From positions 1-49,210 of the forward strand of contig JAIVHM010000150.1 of the NCBI GenBank assembly GCA_020201095.1: 49,210 bases of DNA. The letters are read 5' to 3'. Made by a program: the position numbers and the translations under genes. The notes under the pieces are model-generated. The model was not told the origin of the DNA. It worked only from the letters and a program-made list of their open reading frames with translations, and made no database searches. Source of the stretch: Halomonas sp. GTDB taxonomy: Bacteria; Pseudomonadota; Gammaproteobacteria; Pseudomonadales; Halomonadaceae. Of this stretch, positions 8,309 to 17,228 are shown in pieces. Positions within the stretch are counted from its first letter, which is position 1. Each line of letters opens with the position of its first letter.

Positions 8309-8569
8309 ATGGCCAAACTACCTAATATCCATCCCGGCGAAATTCTCTATGAGGACTTCATGCAGCCAATGGGATTAAGCAAAAATGCCTTAGCCCGGCA
8401 GATGGGCGTGCCGGCGACCCGAATAGGGGAAATTACGTTGGGTCGCCGCGCGATTACCGCAGACACCGACCTGCGCCTGGCACGCATCCTTGGCACCAGC
8501 GAGGGTTACTGGCTGCGCCTGCAAAACGCCTACGATCTGGAAGAAGCCCGCCGCCAGCAGGTAGCTTGA
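8309..8569 (+). CDS. higA: HigA-type antitoxin (HTH XRE/VapI family)
   Basis: An 86-residue antitoxin and repressor. The opening N-I-H-P-G-E-I-L-Y-E-D-F-M and the helix-turn-helix near residues 24-60 (G-L-S-K-N-A-L-A-R-Q-M-G-V-P, then G-R-R-A-I-T-A-D-T-D-L-R-L-A) are typical of HigA/VapI. The C-terminal Y-W-L-R-L-Q-N-A-Y-D-L segment is the usual dimer and toxin contact. The ATG at 8309 follows GCAGGAGGTC; an in-frame start at 8294 lacks a site. It should neutralise HigB and bind the dyad at 7961-7979. Confidence 0.94.
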   Translation: MAKLPNIHPGEILYEDFMQPMGLSKNALARQMGVPATRIGEITLGRRAITADTDLRLARILGTSEGYWLRLQNAYDLEEARRQQVA

Positions 8570-8593
8570 CGGGCCGTTTTTGTAACAGCCCAT

Positions 8594-8658
8594 CCCAACC
8601 CCACTTGATCGAAGCCATCGGCTATCGGCAGCTGGATAGGCTGCTGAAGGGGGCTTAG
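8594..8658 (+). repeat. Direct repeat copy 2: displaced comM 3' end
   Basis: An untranslated duplicate of the comM terminal 65 bp, including its TAG stop. It encodes exactly the same last 18 residues as copy 1 through synonymous codons. It has no upstream comM sequence and overlaps the end of the convergent FMN reductase gene. Confidence 0.93.
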
Positions 8659-9236
8659 CCGTGCGTTTTGGTCAGCGAATCAACCAGACGCTGGCAGAGG
8701 GCATCGAGTTTTTGGCCGGTCGCGTCATCCTTTAGCGCGCCAGCGTCATCGAACGCGCTGCCCGCACCGGGTAATGACAGCGGCTGCGGCAATACCGTGA
8801 GGCTCAGGTTGGCGAGTAGCTGCTGCGCCAGGGGCATGGCACGAATGCCGCCCAAACCGCCAGGTGACGCCGCCACCAGCGCCGCCCACTTGCCTGCAAA
8901 GAGCCCAAGACCCGGGGTGTCTTCATAGGGCCGCGATAGCCAGTCCAGGGTATTTTTGAGCAGCGGCGTGATAAAGCCGTTGTATTCGGGTGAGGCAATC
9001 AATACCGCCTGATGCTCGGCGAGGATGGCGCGCAGTTTCAGCACATTGTCAGGCATGCCTTGCGCTTCAATGTCCTCGTCAAATAACGGGCAGGGATAAT
9101 TTTTTAGGTCGATAAAGGTTGCTTGGCCACCCAGCGCTTCAATACGCTTGGCAGCGAGTTGAGCCAACTGTTTGTTGAGTGACCCTTCACGGGCACTACC
9201 AGCAAATACCAGTACTTTCGGTGAGTTAGATGTCAT
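8655..9236 (-). CDS. NADPH-dependent FMN reductase family oxidoreductase
   Basis: A 193-residue flavodoxin-fold protein (PF03358; ArsH/ChrR/azoreductase-like). The FMN phosphate loop G-S-A-R-E-G-S is at 13-19 and the family motif S-P-E-Y-N-G-F-I-T-P-L-L-K-N-T-L-D-W near 82-99. Members reduce FMN, quinones, chromate or azo dyes with NAD(P)H in the cytoplasm; the substrate cannot be read from the sequence. It converges on the displaced comM end, with its TAA inside that repeat. Confidence 0.9.
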   Translation of the reverse strand: MTSNSPKVLVFAGSAREGSLNKQLAQLAAKRIEALGGQATFIDLKNYPCPLFDEDIEAQGMPDNVLKLRAILAEHQAVLIASPEYNGFITPLLKNTLDWLSRPYEDTPGLGLFAGKWAALVAASPGGLGGIRAMPLAQQLLANLSLTVLPQPLSLPGAGSAFDDAGALKDDATGQKLDALCQRLVDSLTKTHG

Positions 9237-9341
9237 CGCACGATCCTGAGTGAAAATGGGCTAATGTAAATAGACCCTTGCGAGTTTCGCACAGGCATCA
9301 AGCGGTAGCATTAACCCTCACTCATATAAAGCAGCCAATAG

Positions 9342-10373
9342 TTAAAGGTTATCACCCGTCGTCGGCGATGAGGGCGGTTTCCTAGGTAACGCTTCTGTCT
9401 TGGACGCCGCCACTTGATCGATGAACGCATCCAGGGCATCGAACAGCGCGCGGCGAATCGGCTCAGCTTCATTTACCAGATGATGCCTTGCGTCCGGATG
9501 CCGGTAGATCTGCGCGCCGGGGAATTTTTCCTGCAGAATCGCCAGGTTCCATTCCCAGTCCACAGTAACGTCCTGCTCGCCCTGTAAAATCATCACCCGC
9601 AGATCCAGCGGGTCGCGGGCCAATAGTCGGGGAATCCAGCGGCGCATGGCGGTGACCCAGGCCACGCTCAGTTGATTGGGCTGCAGGGGGTCATGGTCGC
9701 GCAGAAACTCGGTAAATTGCTGGTCGGTAGAGTTGGGCCGATACTTGCGCGGCAGCGCTTTAACGAAGGGGCTGGCGATCAGATGCAACCAGCTCGCCTG
9801 GCTCCAACCCCAGGGGCGAACCAGCGGCGCCAATAGCACCAGGCCATCCCATCCCGCTGCATAGCGACGGTTCAGCGCATCGGTCGCTAGAATCGCCCCA
9901 CCGGTACTTTGCCCAATGCCCAACCACGGGGTAGGCGCCATGGCCTGTTGGGCCAGGATGGTTTGCACATACGTCAGGCAGTGCTGATAGTCGTCAAAGT
10001 CGTCGATGGCAGCACGCGCGCCGCTTGACAGCCCATGACCGGGCAAATCCCACAGCACAACGCGCCAGCCTTTATCCAACAAGCGTTCAAGCAGGTGGCG
10101 ATAAAGCCCCAGGTGGTCGTAGTAGCCGTGCACCACAAAAGCAGTGCCTTTTGGCGCAGGCGGGCTCCATACCTGGCACCACAACGCAAAACGCCCGGTA
10201 TCGATAAACCCCGCGTAAACGTCCCGCGTGTCAAGGCGCAGCGCTTCCAGGCCGTAGTGCTGAAAATAGTCATTCATCGCCGTGGCTAGGGTGTCACCAG
10301 GCACCAAGCGAGAGAGGGCTGAGTCACCAGCGTGGCGGCGAAACAATGCTTCTAAATGATCAAACTCGCGCAT
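9342..10373 (-). CDS. Alpha/beta hydrolase, lysophospholipase/monoacylglycerol lipase-like
   Basis: A 343-residue serine hydrolase of the Hydrolase_4 type. An oxyanion-hole strand A-F-V-V-H-G-Y-Y-D-H is at about 78-87, and the nucleophile elbow G-Q-S-T-G has Ser156. A late G-E-Q-D supplies the acid and D-A-R-H-H-L the histidine. No signal peptide is seen, so it is probably cytoplasmic or peripherally membrane-bound, acting on lipid esters. The ATG at 10373 follows AAGGAGAGG; a GTG two codons earlier is possible. Substrate specificity is unknown. Confidence 0.87.
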   Translation of the reverse strand: MREFDHLEALFRRHAGDSALSRLVPGDTLATAMNDYFQHYGLEALRLDTRDVYAGFIDTGRFALWCQVWSPPAPKGTAFVVHGYYDHLGLYRHLLERLLDKGWRVVLWDLPGHGLSSGARAAIDDFDDYQHCLTYVQTILAQQAMAPTPWLGIGQSTGGAILATDALNRRYAAGWDGLVLLAPLVRPWGWSQASWLHLIASPFVKALPRKYRPNSTDQQFTEFLRDHDPLQPNQLSVAWVTAMRRWIPRLLARDPLDLRVMILQGEQDVTVDWEWNLAILQEKFPGAQIYRHPDARHHLVNEAEPIRRALFDALDAFIDQVAASKTEALPRKPPSSPTTGDNL

Positions 10374-10603
10374 TCGCACCTCTCCTTAAACCGCTCTTTC
10401 GCCACCGGCCAGCCAATAACCCGTGGCATCGTTCCTTATCTTTTGGTCGAGCATGATAGCGCTTTAGCGTCTATGCTGTTTACATGCCCAGCCGGATATG
10501 GAATTATTTTCCACAAATAGTTTTTAAATGCGTTTTCATCTGACTGTGACGGGGCATCAGCCGAGTAACACGGCGTCACAGCCACCTTAACAGGAGAGTC
10601 TCC

Positions 10604-12778
10604 ATGAGCGAGCGTATCACGCGTCACCGTTTACAGGTGGCAGCCGACCTAGATCGTTTTATCAGCGAGCAGGCCCTGCCCGGCACCGGCGTCGACGAAA
10701 GTGCCTTCTGGGCAGGCGTCGATGCTCTATTCCATGATTTAACGCCCAAAAACCGTCAACTGCTAGAAGAACGTGATGTTCTTCAAGATAAGCTGGACGC
10801 CTGGCATCGCGAAAACCCCGGCCCGGTCGCCGACATGCCTGCTTACCGTCGCTTTTTGAAAGACGCCGGTTACTTGGTAGACGCCCCTGCCAATGTTAAG
10901 GCCACCACCGCCAACGTTGACCGTGAAGTCGCCGTACAGGCTGGCCCGCAGTTGGTCGTGCCGATGAGCAACGCGCGTTACGCCCTCAACGCCGCCAACG
11001 CCCGCTGGGGCAGCCTGTACGACGCGCTCTACGGCACCGACGTGATTTCCGAAGAAGACGGCGCGGAAAAAGGTACCAGCTTCAACCCCAAGCGCGGCGC
11101 CAAAGTCATCGCCTACGCGCGCGGTGTGCTCGACCGCGCCGCACCGCTGGCAACCGGCTCTCACCGTGATGCGGTGAACTACGCAATTCGCGATGAGCAC
11201 CTGGTCGTCACCCTGGAAGGCGGCCGTGACACCGGCCTGAAAGACCCGGATAAACTAATCGGCTTTACCGGCGAGCAGGCTAAACCTGACGCGATTCTGC
11301 TGGGCAACAACGGGTTGCACCTGGAAATCCAGATCGACGCCAACGACGCCATCGGCAAAACCGACCCGGCAGGTGTCAAGGACGTGGTGGCTGAAGCCGC
11401 GCTGACCGCGATCATGGACTGCGAAGACTCCGTGGCCGCCGTCGACTCGGAAGATAAAGTCGGCGTCTACAGCAACTGGCTCGGCCTGATGAAGGGCGAC
11501 CTGGAAGAGAAGATCGAGAAGGGCAGCAAGACCTTTACCCGCAAACTCAATGCTGACCGCACTTGGCAAACCACCGATGGCAGCAGCGTAACGCTACCGG
11601 GCCGCTCGCTGATGTTCGTACGTAACGTCGGCCACCTGATGACCACCCCGGCGATCCTGGACGAGAACGGCAACGAACTGCCGGAAGGTATCCTGGACGC
11701 CGTCGTTACCTCCTTGCTGGCATTGCACGACCTCAAGAAAGACGCTGACCAACCGCGCAACTCGCGGGCGGGCTCGGTGTATATCGTCAAGCCGAAGATG
11801 CACGGCCCCAAAGAAGTCGCGTTTGCCAACGAGCTGTTCAGCCGCGTGGAAGACATCCTGGGCATGAACCGCGATACCCTGAAAATGGGCATCATGGACG
11901 AAGAGCGCCGCACCACGGTCAACCTTAAGGCGTGTATCGCCGAGGCCACCTCGCGCGTCGTATTTATTAACACCGGCTTCCTTGACCGTACCGGCGACGA
12001 GATGCACACCGCCATGGAAGCAGGCCCCATGGTACGCAAGGGCGACATGAAGAGCGCTGCGTGGATTCAGGCCTACGAGAAGAGCAACGTCCAGGTCGGC
12101 CTCGCCTGCGGCCTGCGCGGTCGCGCCCAGATCGGCAAGGGCATGTGGGCGATGCCCGATTTGATGCACAACATGCTTGAGCAGAAAATCGGCCACCCTA
12201 AAGCGGGCGCCAACACCGCCTGGGTACCCTCGCCCACTGCTGCCGCACTCCACGCGCTGCACTACCATCAGGTCAACGTCACCGACGTTCAGCGCGAGCT
12301 AGAAGCCCAGGGCGAGCCGGACTTCCTGGATGATCTGCTCACCGTGCCGGTGGCCGAAAACGCCAACTGGTCTGATGAGGAGAAACAGCAGGAGCTCGAC
12401 AACAACTGCCAGGGCATTCTGGGTTACGTGGTGCGCTGGGTTGAGCATGGCGTCGGCTGTTCAAAAGTGCCGGATATCCACAACGTGGGCTTGATGGAAG
12501 ATCGCGCCACGCTGCGTATTTCCAGCCAGCACATTGCCAACTGGCTGCACCACGGCATTGTCGACGCGCCGCGGGTCGAAGAAACGCTCAAGCGCATGGC
12601 CAAGGTGGTCGACGAGCAGAACGCCGGCGACCCCACCTACACCGCCATGAGTGCTAACTTCGAAGATTCTACCGCGTTCAAGGCGGCGTCCGACTTAATC
12701 TTCAAAGGCCGCGCCCAGCCGTCTGGCTACACTGAGCCGCTACTCCACGAGTGGCGTCAGGTGCATAAGGCGAAGTAA
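10604..12778 (+). CDS. glcB: Malate synthase G
   Basis: A 724-residue malate synthase, isoform G (family about 723 residues), condensing glyoxylate with acetyl-CoA to malate in the glyoxylate bypass. Visible catalytic segments: [10 protein letters not shown] with the glyoxylate-binding Arg340, [10 protein letters not shown] with the metal-ligand Glu near 433, and [10 protein letters not shown] with the catalytic Asp633. ACAGGAGAG precedes the ATG. It is a single-gene unit ended by a strong terminator. The 230-bp upstream gap shows no operator I recognise. Confidence 0.97.
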   Translation: MSERITRHRLQVAADLDRFISEQALPGTGVDESAFWAGVDALFHDLTPKNRQLLEERDVLQDKLDAWHRENPGPVADMPAYRRFLKDAGYLVDAPANVKATTANVDREVAVQAGPQLVVPMSNARYALNAANARWGSLYDALYGTDVISEEDGAEKGTSFNPKRGAKVIAYARGVLDRAAPLATGSHRDAVNYAIRDEHLVVTLEGGRDTGLKDPDKLIGFTGEQAKPDAILLGNNGLHLEIQIDANDAIGKTDPAGVKDVVAEAALTAIMDCEDSVAAVDSEDKVGVYSNWLGLMKGDLEEKIEKGSKTFTRKLNADRTWQTTDGSSVTLPGRSLMFVRNVGHLMTTPAILDENGNELPEGILDAVVTSLLALHDLKKDADQPRNSRAGSVYIVKPKMHGPKEVAFANELFSRVEDILGMNRDTLKMGIMDEERRTTVNLKACIAEATSRVVFINTGFLDRTGDEMHTAMEAGPMVRKGDMKSAAWIQAYEKSNVQVGLACGLRGRAQIGKGMWAMPDLMHNMLEQKIGHPKAGANTAWVPSPTAAALHALHYHQVNVTDVQRELEAQGEPDFLDDLLTVPVAENANWSDEEKQQELDNNCQGILGYVVRWVEHGVGCSKVPDIHNVGLMEDRATLRISSQHIANWLHHGIVDAPRVEETLKRMAKVVDEQNAGDPTYTAMSANFEDSTAFKAASDLIFKGRAQPSGYTEPLLHEWRQVHKAK

Positions 12779-12797
12779 ACTCTCTAAAGGTCTGATC

Positions 12798-12829
12798 AGC
12801 CCCGGGGCGTTTGCCTCGGGGCTTTTTTA
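12798..12829 (+). terminator. Rho-independent terminator of glcB
   Basis: An 11-bp stem, AGCCCCGGGGC with GCCTCGGGGCT (one G-T pair) and a GTTT loop, is followed by a run of T. It lies 20 bp past the glcB stop and ends just before the ribosome site of the next gene, so that gene must be read through or use its own promoter. Confidence 0.93.
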
Positions 12830-12841
12830 TGGAGGAAAGTC

Positions 12842-13072
12842 ATGACCGTGATGACTGTCGAACAGATCGAACACTTTCTCGATGAGGTCTTCCCTCAGCG
12901 CATGGGCAGGATTGAAAGCGTAGGCGAGATGAGCGCCACAATGCGCCTGACGATTGGTAACGAGCACCTGCGACCGGGGCCGGTGGGCGAAGTGCAGATC
13001 GTCTCCACTGCCGATGAGACCAAACCGGTCATCCACGTCACCGCAAGCTACGTGCTGCCGGATAAGTCTTAA
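12842..13072 (+). CDS. PaaI-like hotdog thioesterase, internally deleted
   Basis: A 76-residue product resembling both ends, but not the middle, of PaaI-type acyl-CoA thioesterases, normally about 135-145 residues. The N-terminus V-E-Q-I-E-H-F-L-D-E-V-F-P-Q...N-E-H-L-R-P-G (7-46) joins directly to V-G-E-V-Q-I-V-S...V-I-H-V-T-A-S-Y-V-L-P, the last strands of the fold. About 60 residues, including the central hotdog helix with its catalytic acidic residue (A-L-A-D region), are missing at about nucleotide 12980, in frame. GGAGGAAAGTC precedes the ATG. The product is probably inactive. It could be annotated as a pseudogene. Confidence 0.7.
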   Translation: MTVMTVEQIEHFLDEVFPQRMGRIESVGEMSATMRLTIGNEHLRPGPVGEVQIVSTADETKPVIHVTASYVLPDKS

Positions 13073-13125
13073 CGCCGGCGTGGTTCCAGAAACTCAAACA
13101 AACACGGACATTCACGCCAAGAAGC

Positions 13126-13569
13126 TTACGGCTCAAGCGTCATAAACGGCGCGTCTTGCTGATCGGTGAAACTATAGACCTCGTAGGGTTCTTCTTGAGG
13201 CCCTGGCATGCCCGGCGTGCCGATGGGCATTCCGGCCAGGCCGATACCATCAACATCGGGCTGTTCGTCAAATAGCTCTGTGACGGCTTCCATGGGCACG
13301 TGGCCTTCAATCCAGTAGTCGCCTATTTCGATGGTGTGACACGACCCAAGCCCATGCGGCACGCCCGCTTGCTGCTTGATCTCGCCGAGTTCAGCATCAT
13401 CGACAATGGTGACCTCAACGCCCTGTTCTTCCAGATGGCGCGCGTATTCATCGCAGCAGCCGCACTGGGGGTTTTTATAAAGCGTGGCTTCATCGGGCAG
13501 CGCGGCCTGAGCCGAGGTGACACCGAGAAACAAAGCACTTGATAGCATCGAGGCAGTTAAGCGTTTCAT
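13126..13569 (-). CDS. DUF411 metal-binding protein, copper-resistance type
   Basis: A 147-residue exported protein. Signal peptide 1-22 (M-K-R-L-T-A-S...A-Q-A) precedes the DUF411 domain: Y-K-N-P-Q-C-G-C-C-D-E-Y, then G-L-G-S-C-H-T, G-H-V-P-M-E and G-M-P-I-G-T-P-G-M-P-G-P. The Cys cluster C-G-C-C and C-H suggest soft-metal (copper) binding in the periplasm; homologues often sit in copper-resistance loci. The ATG at 13569 follows AGGGAG. The promoter has a MerR/CueR-type layout, supporting copper or similar metal induction. No cueR gene is nearby. Confidence 0.86.
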   Translation of the reverse strand: MKRLTASMLSSALFLGVTSAQAALPDEATLYKNPQCGCCDEYARHLEEQGVEVTIVDDAELGEIKQQAGVPHGLGSCHTIEIGDYWIEGHVPMEAVTELFDEQPDVDGIGLAGMPIGTPGMPGPQEEPYEVYSFTDQQDAPFMTLEP

Positions 13570-13608
13570 GAGGGATCTCCCTATAGGATCTACTGACACA
13601 ATTCATGA

Positions 13609-13640
13609 AGCTTACAACCCTAGGGTTACCCCTAGGTCAA
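13609..13640 (-). promoter_or_regulatory. MerR/CueR-type metal-responsive promoter of the DUF411 gene
   Basis: On the minus strand -35 TTGACC (13635-13640) and -10-like TAAGCT (13609-13614) are separated by 20 bp instead of 17. The spacer holds a perfect 7-4-7 dyad CCTAGGG-N4-CCCTAGG (13619-13636 on the plus strand). Long spacer plus central dyad is the signature of MerR-family activators. The -10 then lies about 40 bp before the ATG. Confidence 0.72.
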
Positions 13641-13849
13641 GTGATCATTGCGATCAGCCAATGCCTCCTATTTAACCCTATTAGCCTACCCCCAGTGCTG
13701 CACGCGCACTATTGGGGTGCATTGCGTGTTAAGGTTTTGCGTATCTGGATCATACTTTTCAAACGCCATTGAACAAATCTATTACAGATAACAAAGTATG
13801 TGTCGATATTAACTATATGCTTTAAGTCAAAAGGGTCTGCGATTTATAA

Positions 13850-16357
13850 ATGCTATTCAATATGTTGTCAGACCCTGGCGCTTTAAACGCGGTTCAGGGA
13901 GAACACGATACTTTCCTGGTGCTGGTTTCATGGCTGGTCGCCCTTGCAGCGTCATACGCTGGCTTGGATATCATCAAACTGGTCAGGAAAGGACCCAACC
14001 CGGCCTGGCAGCGTGGCTGGCTTTGCGCTGGGGCCAGCGCAATGGGGCTGGGCGTTTGGAGCATGCACTTTATCGGCATGCACGCCTACAAGCTTGATTT
14101 TCCGGTAAGCCATGCGCCAGCGCTTACCCTCATATCGATCGTTCCCGCTATTCTGGGTAGCTTTGGTGTCATGGTAGCGCTTTCCCGTGAGACACCGTCC
14201 AACCGCTCACTGATGCTAGCGGGACTCGGCCTGGGTCTCGGCATTGGTGCCATGCACTACAGCGGCATGGCCGCGATGCGAATGCCTGCCGAGTTGTATC
14301 ATGAATTAGTGGTTTTTTGGGGATCGCTATTTGCGGCTATTGGCTTTGGTATTTTAAGCGTTTATGCCTATCGACTCGGCCAGCAAGAATGGGGGCTCAA
14401 GCGATCCAGAAGCTACGCCTTTATTGCGGCATTGTGCTTTTCTACCGCGGTGTGTGGAATGCATTACTCCTCCATGCAGGCGGCCTGGTTTCTGCCTACC
14501 CCTGATGCCGTGACACCTTCGGTTTCGCCAGCTTCCCACTGGATTATTTACCTGATTGGTGGCGTTGCGGTATTGACTGCGCTGCTTGTGTTAGTAGCTA
14601 CCCGGGTACAGCGACGGCTGCATGACAGCGAGCGCCATGAACACATGACTCAGACGCGCTTGCTCGAAGTCGTTTCCGCGCTGCAGGATAGCGTGATACT
14701 GCTCGATGAACAGGCCCGAATTCGCCTATGTAATGCGGCGTTTGAACGGTTGGTGGGCTTCAGCAGCCAGCAGCTTGAAGGCATGTCGGTCTCACAACTT
14801 GACTACGCTGAAGACAGGCTCGCACTCAGCCAGCACGTCCGCCAAGTATTGGAAGAAAAAGGTGAATGGAGCGGCATGATCACCGCCTTAAATGCCAGCG
14901 GTGAACGCTTTCCCGCCTGGTTAAGCGTTAGCCGCGTTATCTACGCCGACAGCGACGAACGGGACTATGTCGCACTGCTTAGCGACCGTTCAAAAGAACA
15001 ACAGGCCCAAGCGCGTATTCGTCACCTCGCCTACCACGACATGCTGACCGAGCTTCCCAATCGGCGGGCATTGCAGGAGCGGCTCGCTGAGCTTGGCGAT
15101 TCGAAGACGCTTAACCACCCGCACGCATTTTTAGCGCTATTTGATATTGATCGCTTCAAGGTACTTAACGACAGTCTCGGGCAAGATATTGGCGATGAGC
15201 TGCTACGCCAACTGGGCGGGCGCCTTCAACAATGGGCAGAAGCTGAGTGGCTGGTCGCAAGGTTGGACGGCAACGAGTTTGCCTTGGTGGGCACGCTTGA
15301 CTCTCACGAAGCACTCAGCGCTGAACAGGAGGCGATGCGTCTCATTGATAAAATAGTAGCATCGCTGAAGGCCGACTATCTGCTCAAAGGCCATCCCTAT
15401 CCGTGCCAGCTTAATGTTGGCGTGCTGATCTTCCAGCCCCTCGACAGGGAGGCGACGCCGCAGCTTTTCAAACGAGCAGGCCTTGCCCTGTTAGAAGCCA
15501 AACGCCAGCGAGATGGTAAACCAAGCCTCTTTCATCAAGCCCAGGAAGACGAACTGGAAGAGCGCCTGACACTTGAACGGGAATTGCAGCACGCCATTGA
15601 CCACAATGAGCTGTGCCTTTATTTACAGCCCCAGGTCGATGCCGAAAGGAAGGTGATCGGCGCCGAAGCCCTTATACGCTGGCAGCATCCCGAACGCGGC
15701 ATGATTTCACCGGGGCACTTTATCCCCGTCGCCGAAGAGACCGGGCTTATTCTGCCGTTGGGGCATTGGGTCTTACAGGAAGGCTGCCGACTGCTGAGCG
15801 AATGGCGTCATACTCCGGCGCTTCAACGCATTCAGCTGTCGTTGAATGTCAGCGTCCGCCAGTTCCAGCAGCCTGACTTTGCCGACCAGGTGCTGTCAGT
15901 CATACAGCAACATGATGCGCCCCCCGAACGCTTGACGCTGGAGCTTACCGAATCGCTGCTTTTAAGCGACCCCGAAGGCACCATCAAAAAAATGCAGCAG
16001 CTACAACGTGTGGGCGTAAGCTTTGCTCTGGATGACTTCGGCACGGGTTATTCATCACTTGCCTATCTCAAGGTATTACCCCTCGACACGCTTAAAATCG
16101 ACATTGCCTTCGTCAGGGACTTGAGCCTGGGCATGCAAGCCACGCCGATTGCCGCGTCTATCATCGCCCTGGCACAAAGCCTGGGGCTTGGGGTAGTGGC
16201 CGAAGGCGTGGAAACCGACGACCAGCGTTTGGTGCTCGCTCAACTGGGCTGCCATTTTTATCAGGGTTTCCTGTTTGGCCGCCCCGACACGGCGGCGGCT
16301 TTTTCGAGCGCAATACTCAAAGACGGTGCAGCAGATCACGCCAATCTGATGCAATAA
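13850..16357 (+). CDS. MHYT-PAS-GGDEF-EAL cyclic-di-GMP phosphodiesterase
   Basis: An 835-residue membrane signalling protein. An N-terminal MHYT sensor with about seven helices covers residues 15-250. It has three M-H-x-x-x-M motifs (S-M-H-F-I-G-M-H, A-M-H-Y-S-G-M, G-M-H-Y-S-S-M) proposed to bind copper or sense a gas. A PAS domain (about 275-385) follows. The GGDEF domain is degenerate: its signature reads D-G-N-E-F at 473-477, so cyclase activity is unlikely. The EAL domain (from E-A-L at 606, with D-D-F-G-T-G-Y-S-S near 728) is intact. The net role is therefore probably c-di-GMP hydrolysis. No clear ribosome site marks the ATG at 13850; the ATG at 13862 is an alternative. The 280-bp upstream gap holds only the DUF411 promoter. 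Confidence 0.93.
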   Translation: MLFNMLSDPGALNAVQGEHDTFLVLVSWLVALAASYAGLDIIKLVRKGPNPAWQRGWLCAGASAMGLGVWSMHFIGMHAYKLDFPVSHAPALTLISIVPAILGSFGVMVALSRETPSNRSLMLAGLGLGLGIGAMHYSGMAAMRMPAELYHELVVFWGSLFAAIGFGILSVYAYRLGQQEWGLKRSRSYAFIAALCFSTAVCGMHYSSMQAAWFLPTPDAVTPSVSPASHWIIYLIGGVAVLTALLVLVATRVQRRLHDSERHEHMTQTRLLEVVSALQDSVILLDEQARIRLCNAAFERLVGFSSQQLEGMSVSQLDYAEDRLALSQHVRQVLEEKGEWSGMITALNASGERFPAWLSVSRVIYADSDERDYVALLSDRSKEQQAQARIRHLAYHDMLTELPNRRALQERLAELGDSKTLNHPHAFLALFDIDRFKVLNDSLGQDIGDELLRQLGGRLQQWAEAEWLVARLDGNEFALVGTLDSHEALSAEQEAMRLIDKIVASLKADYLLKGHPYPCQLNVGVLIFQPLDREATPQLFKRAGLALLEAKRQRDGKPSLFHQAQEDELEERLTLERELQHAIDHNELCLYLQPQVDAERKVIGAEALIRWQHPERGMISPGHFIPVAEETGLILPLGHWVLQEGCRLLSEWRHTPALQRIQLSLNVSVRQFQQPDFADQVLSVIQQHDAPPERLTLELTESLLLSDPEGTIKKMQQLQRVGVSFALDDFGTGYSSLAYLKVLPLDTLKIDIAFVRDLSLGMQATPIAASIIALAQSLGLGVVAEGVETDDQRLVLAQLGCHFYQGFLFGRPDTAAAFSSAILKDGAADHANLMQ

Positions 16358-16478
16358 TTAAAAACTTACTTATCACACTTCCCACAGCCTAACGCCCAAA
16401 CCTATTTACCTGCTTAGCCGTTCAGCAACCCTCATGGGGCAATGGATGCCGCTAAGTATGTGTTGGATTGGAAAGCCG

Positions 16479-16859
16479 CTAATGACGGCCTAAAAGCGCC
16501 ACAACGCCGAGCGCCAGCCAGCCTGCCATGAGCAGCAGCCCGCCAATCGGGGTAACGATACCCAGACTTAGCCCCGCCAGTGCCATCAGGTAAAGCGAGC
16601 CCGAAAACCCGGCAATGCCTAGCGCCCAAAGCGCCAGCACCCAGCGCTGCCCCGCTACTGGGCGGCTGCTGCGCCATACCAGTACCGCCAGCATGGCCAG
16701 CGTATGCCAGGCCTGGTAGCGCACCCCGGTTTCTACCGCGCTGACCATTTCGGCCCCGGCACGCGCAGCTAGGCCGTGGGCCGCGTAGGCACCCAGCATC
16801 ACCATAAGCGCCCCGGAAAGCGCTACACAGACCCACCACACTTTATCTGTTCGCTGCAC
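16479..16859 (-). CDS. DUF423 inner-membrane protein
   Basis: A 126-residue protein with four predicted membrane helices and the DUF423 hallmarks: G-A-Y-A-A-H-G-L near residue 23 and V-R-Y-Q-A-W-H-T-L-A-M-L. The family includes E. coli YgdD and has no established function. Length is normal. It is divergent from thiS and tail-to-tail with the MHYT gene. Confidence 0.88.
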   Translation of the reverse strand: MQRTDKVWWVCVALSGALMVMLGAYAAHGLAARAGAEMVSAVETGVRYQAWHTLAMLAVLVWRSSRPVAGQRWVLALWALGIAGFSGSLYLMALAGLSLGIVTPIGGLLLMAGWLALGVVALLGRH

Positions 16860-16998
16860 CTTGCTCTCCTAATCTAGCGATTTATCGGCTTTCATTGTGC
16901 AGTTTAACGCTGCCACATACCTTGCGCGGCGCGAAACCGCTACAATAGGACGTTTAGCACCGTACGCTTTGTTGTACACAATGGGACGCGCCCAGTTT

Positions 16999-17220
16999 AT
17001 GTCTACCTCTAATGAGTCAATACAGCTTACGCTCAACGGCGATCCACACGCCCTCGCCGCGGGCGCGACGGCGGCTGACCTGGTTGAACAGCTAGGCCTC
17101 AGTGGCCGCCGCATCGCCGTTGAGATCAACGAAGAAATCGTGCCCAAAAGCCAGCTTGCCGACACCCGCCTGGCCGATGGCGACCATATAGAGGTCGTCC
17201 ACGCTATTGGCGGCGGCTAA
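16999..17220 (+). CDS. thiS: Sulfur carrier protein ThiS
   Basis: A 73-residue ubiquitin-fold sulfur carrier ending in the essential Gly-Gly (A-I-G-G-G); its C-terminal thiocarboxylate donates sulfur to thiazole synthase. Core strands I-Q-L-T-L-N-G and [12 protein letters not shown] are visible. The start at 16999 is chosen for family length; an upstream in-frame ATG at 16981 is possible and neither has a strong ribosome site. It is first in thiS-thiG-trmB, with thiG 8 bp downstream. Confidence 0.92.
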   Translation: MSTSNESIQLTLNGDPHALAAGATAADLVEQLGLSGRRIAVEINEEIVPKSQLADTRLADGDHIEVVHAIGGG

Positions 17221-17228
17221 AGGAATCC

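Larger units (their letters stand above)
7945..8593. other. Candidate inserted segment carrying higBA between two comM 3' ends
   Basis: This 649-bp segment contains only higB, higA and their promoter, and is bounded by the two comM-end copies. Copy 2 overlaps the stop codon of the convergent FMN reductase gene (8655-8657). Comm-to-reductase tail overlap is therefore probably the ancestral arrangement, and the segment with copy 1 the newcomer. No integrase or transposase is present. Integration with regeneration of the target end, or homologous exchange with a comM-higBA donor, would both give this picture (inference). Confidence 0.6.
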
